Made by a program: the position numbers and the translations under genes
Notes under the pieces: generated by a model
Database searches by the model: none
What the model was told of the DNA's origin: nothing
The model's input: the letters and a program-made list of their open reading frames with translations, nothing else
In this document: positions 5,633 through 6,085 of the stretch, in pieces
How positions within the stretch are numbered: position 1 is the first letter of the stretch
Layout: the number at the start of each line of letters is the position of its first letter
Source: Erysipelotrichia bacterium
GTDB taxonomy: Bacteria > Bacillota_I > Bacilli_A > Erysipelotrichales > Erysipelotrichaceae
NCBI GenBank assembly: GCA_009929095.1
Contig: SABF01000099.1
Coordinates: 1-6,085, forward strand
Direction of reading: 5' to 3'
DNA: 6,085 nucleotides

Positions 5633-6085
5633 TTTATTGAAAGCTTGAAGAAGACCAATCCAGCACTGCTGGAATATGCTTTTGATTCTATAAAGAACAA
5701 TGCAATACTTCCAGATACTTATATTCTGGATCTGGACGCCATCACCGAAAATGGCAAAAAAATGCTGGAGATTTCAAAGCCTCTCAATATAAAAATGCTT
5801 TTCATGCTGAAACAGATTGGCAGAAATCCGATTGTTGCAAAACGATTGATGGATATTGGCTTTGATGGAGTAGTGGCAGTTGATTTCAAAGAATCATTAC
5901 TGATGGCAAGGCATCAGATACCGTTGGGCAACATTGGTCATCTGGTACAGATTCCTAAGGCGGCACTGTATGCTCTATTGCAGCACAAGCCGGAAGTCAT
6001 CACTGTATACTCATACGATAAGATTCTTGAGATCAATGAGACTGCATCTTCATTGAATATGATTCAAGTTATTAAAAGGCATTCT
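5630..6085 (+). CDS. yhfX: YhfX, PLP-dependent racemase-like enzyme (3' partial)
   Basis: 152 codons are visible and the frame is open at the right edge; the E. coli protein is about 387 residues, so roughly 60% is missing. The N-terminus (NPALLEYAF near residues 10-18, then YILDLDAITENGKKM at about 31-45) matches fold-type III PLP enzymes of the alanine-racemase class. Lys61 in MLKQIGRNP is at the place of the PLP-binding lysine, which E. coli YhfX carries in TKQFGRNP. GFDGVVAVDFKE and GHLVQIPKAALYAL also agree closely with E. coli YhfX. The product is probably soluble and acts on an amino acid or amine; the substrate is unknown. Translation starts at GTG 5630, nine bases after the php stop, so it belongs to the same operon. 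The catalytic C-terminal part lies outside the window. Confidence 0.9.
   Translation, partial: MFIESLKKTNPALLEYAFDSIKNNAILPDTYILDLDAITENGKKMLEISKPLNIKMLFMLKQIGRNPIVAKRLMDIGFDGVVAVDFKESLLMARHQIPLGNIGHLVQIPKAALYALLQHKPEVITVYSYDKILEINETASSLNMIQVIKRHS

Noticed and set aside
1..6085. CRISPR arrays, tRNA or rRNA genes, insertion sequences
   Set aside because: No regularly spaced long repeats, tRNA-like cloverleaf, rRNA-like sequence or transposase is visible; the window is almost filled by the genes listed.

Overview
The window looks like a chromosomal stretch from a low-to-moderate G+C Bacillota bacterium. I infer this from the A/T-rich intergenic DNA, GGAGG-type ribosome binding sites, sigma-A-like promoter boxes and general codon use. 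An anaerobic gut clostridial or erysipelotrichial lineage is a guess from protein style, not something the sequence proves.

Layout, all on the + strand. (1) Positions 1-992: the C-terminal part of an NDP-forming acyl-CoA synthetase alpha-type subunit, cut by the left edge. (2) Positions 993-1192: an intergenic region with a long imperfect inverted repeat and an extended -10 promoter. (3) Positions 1193-2116: a YhfZ-type winged-helix regulator. (4) Positions 2117-2226: a strong TTGACA-N17-TATATT promoter with three TATATT half-sites across the -10 box and leader. (5) Positions 2227-5620: a tight run of a small zinc-ribbon membrane protein, YhfY (a lone PRD domain), YhfT (polytopic membrane protein), YhfU (small DUF2620-type protein) and Php/YhfV (phosphotriesterase-like amidohydrolase). 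(6) From 5630 to the right edge: the N-terminal part of YhfX, a fold-type III PLP enzyme starting with GTG.

Genes 3 to 6 are a rearranged relative of the poorly understood Escherichia coli yhf cluster. E. coli, as I recall it, reads Z-Y-X-W-V-U-T-S; here the order is Z-(zinc ribbon)-Y-T-U-V-X, cut off before any W or S genes. The likely logic is that a regulator with a ligand-binding domain (YhfZ), perhaps together with a PRD protein (YhfY), controls a membrane protein that may be a transporter (YhfT/YhfU), a metal-dependent hydrolase (Php) and a PLP enzyme (YhfX). The substrate is not known to me.

The most notable points are these. Php has Tyr in place of the first His of the HxH metal-binding motif, while the other ligands are kept. 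A perfect 11-bp hairpin followed by TTTT lies between yhfU and php inside the operon. An extra zinc-ribbon membrane gene opens the operon. The internal promoter has an ordered set of half-sites. The yhfX start is GTG, and an overlapping ATG two bases upstream is a decoy that leads quickly to a stop.
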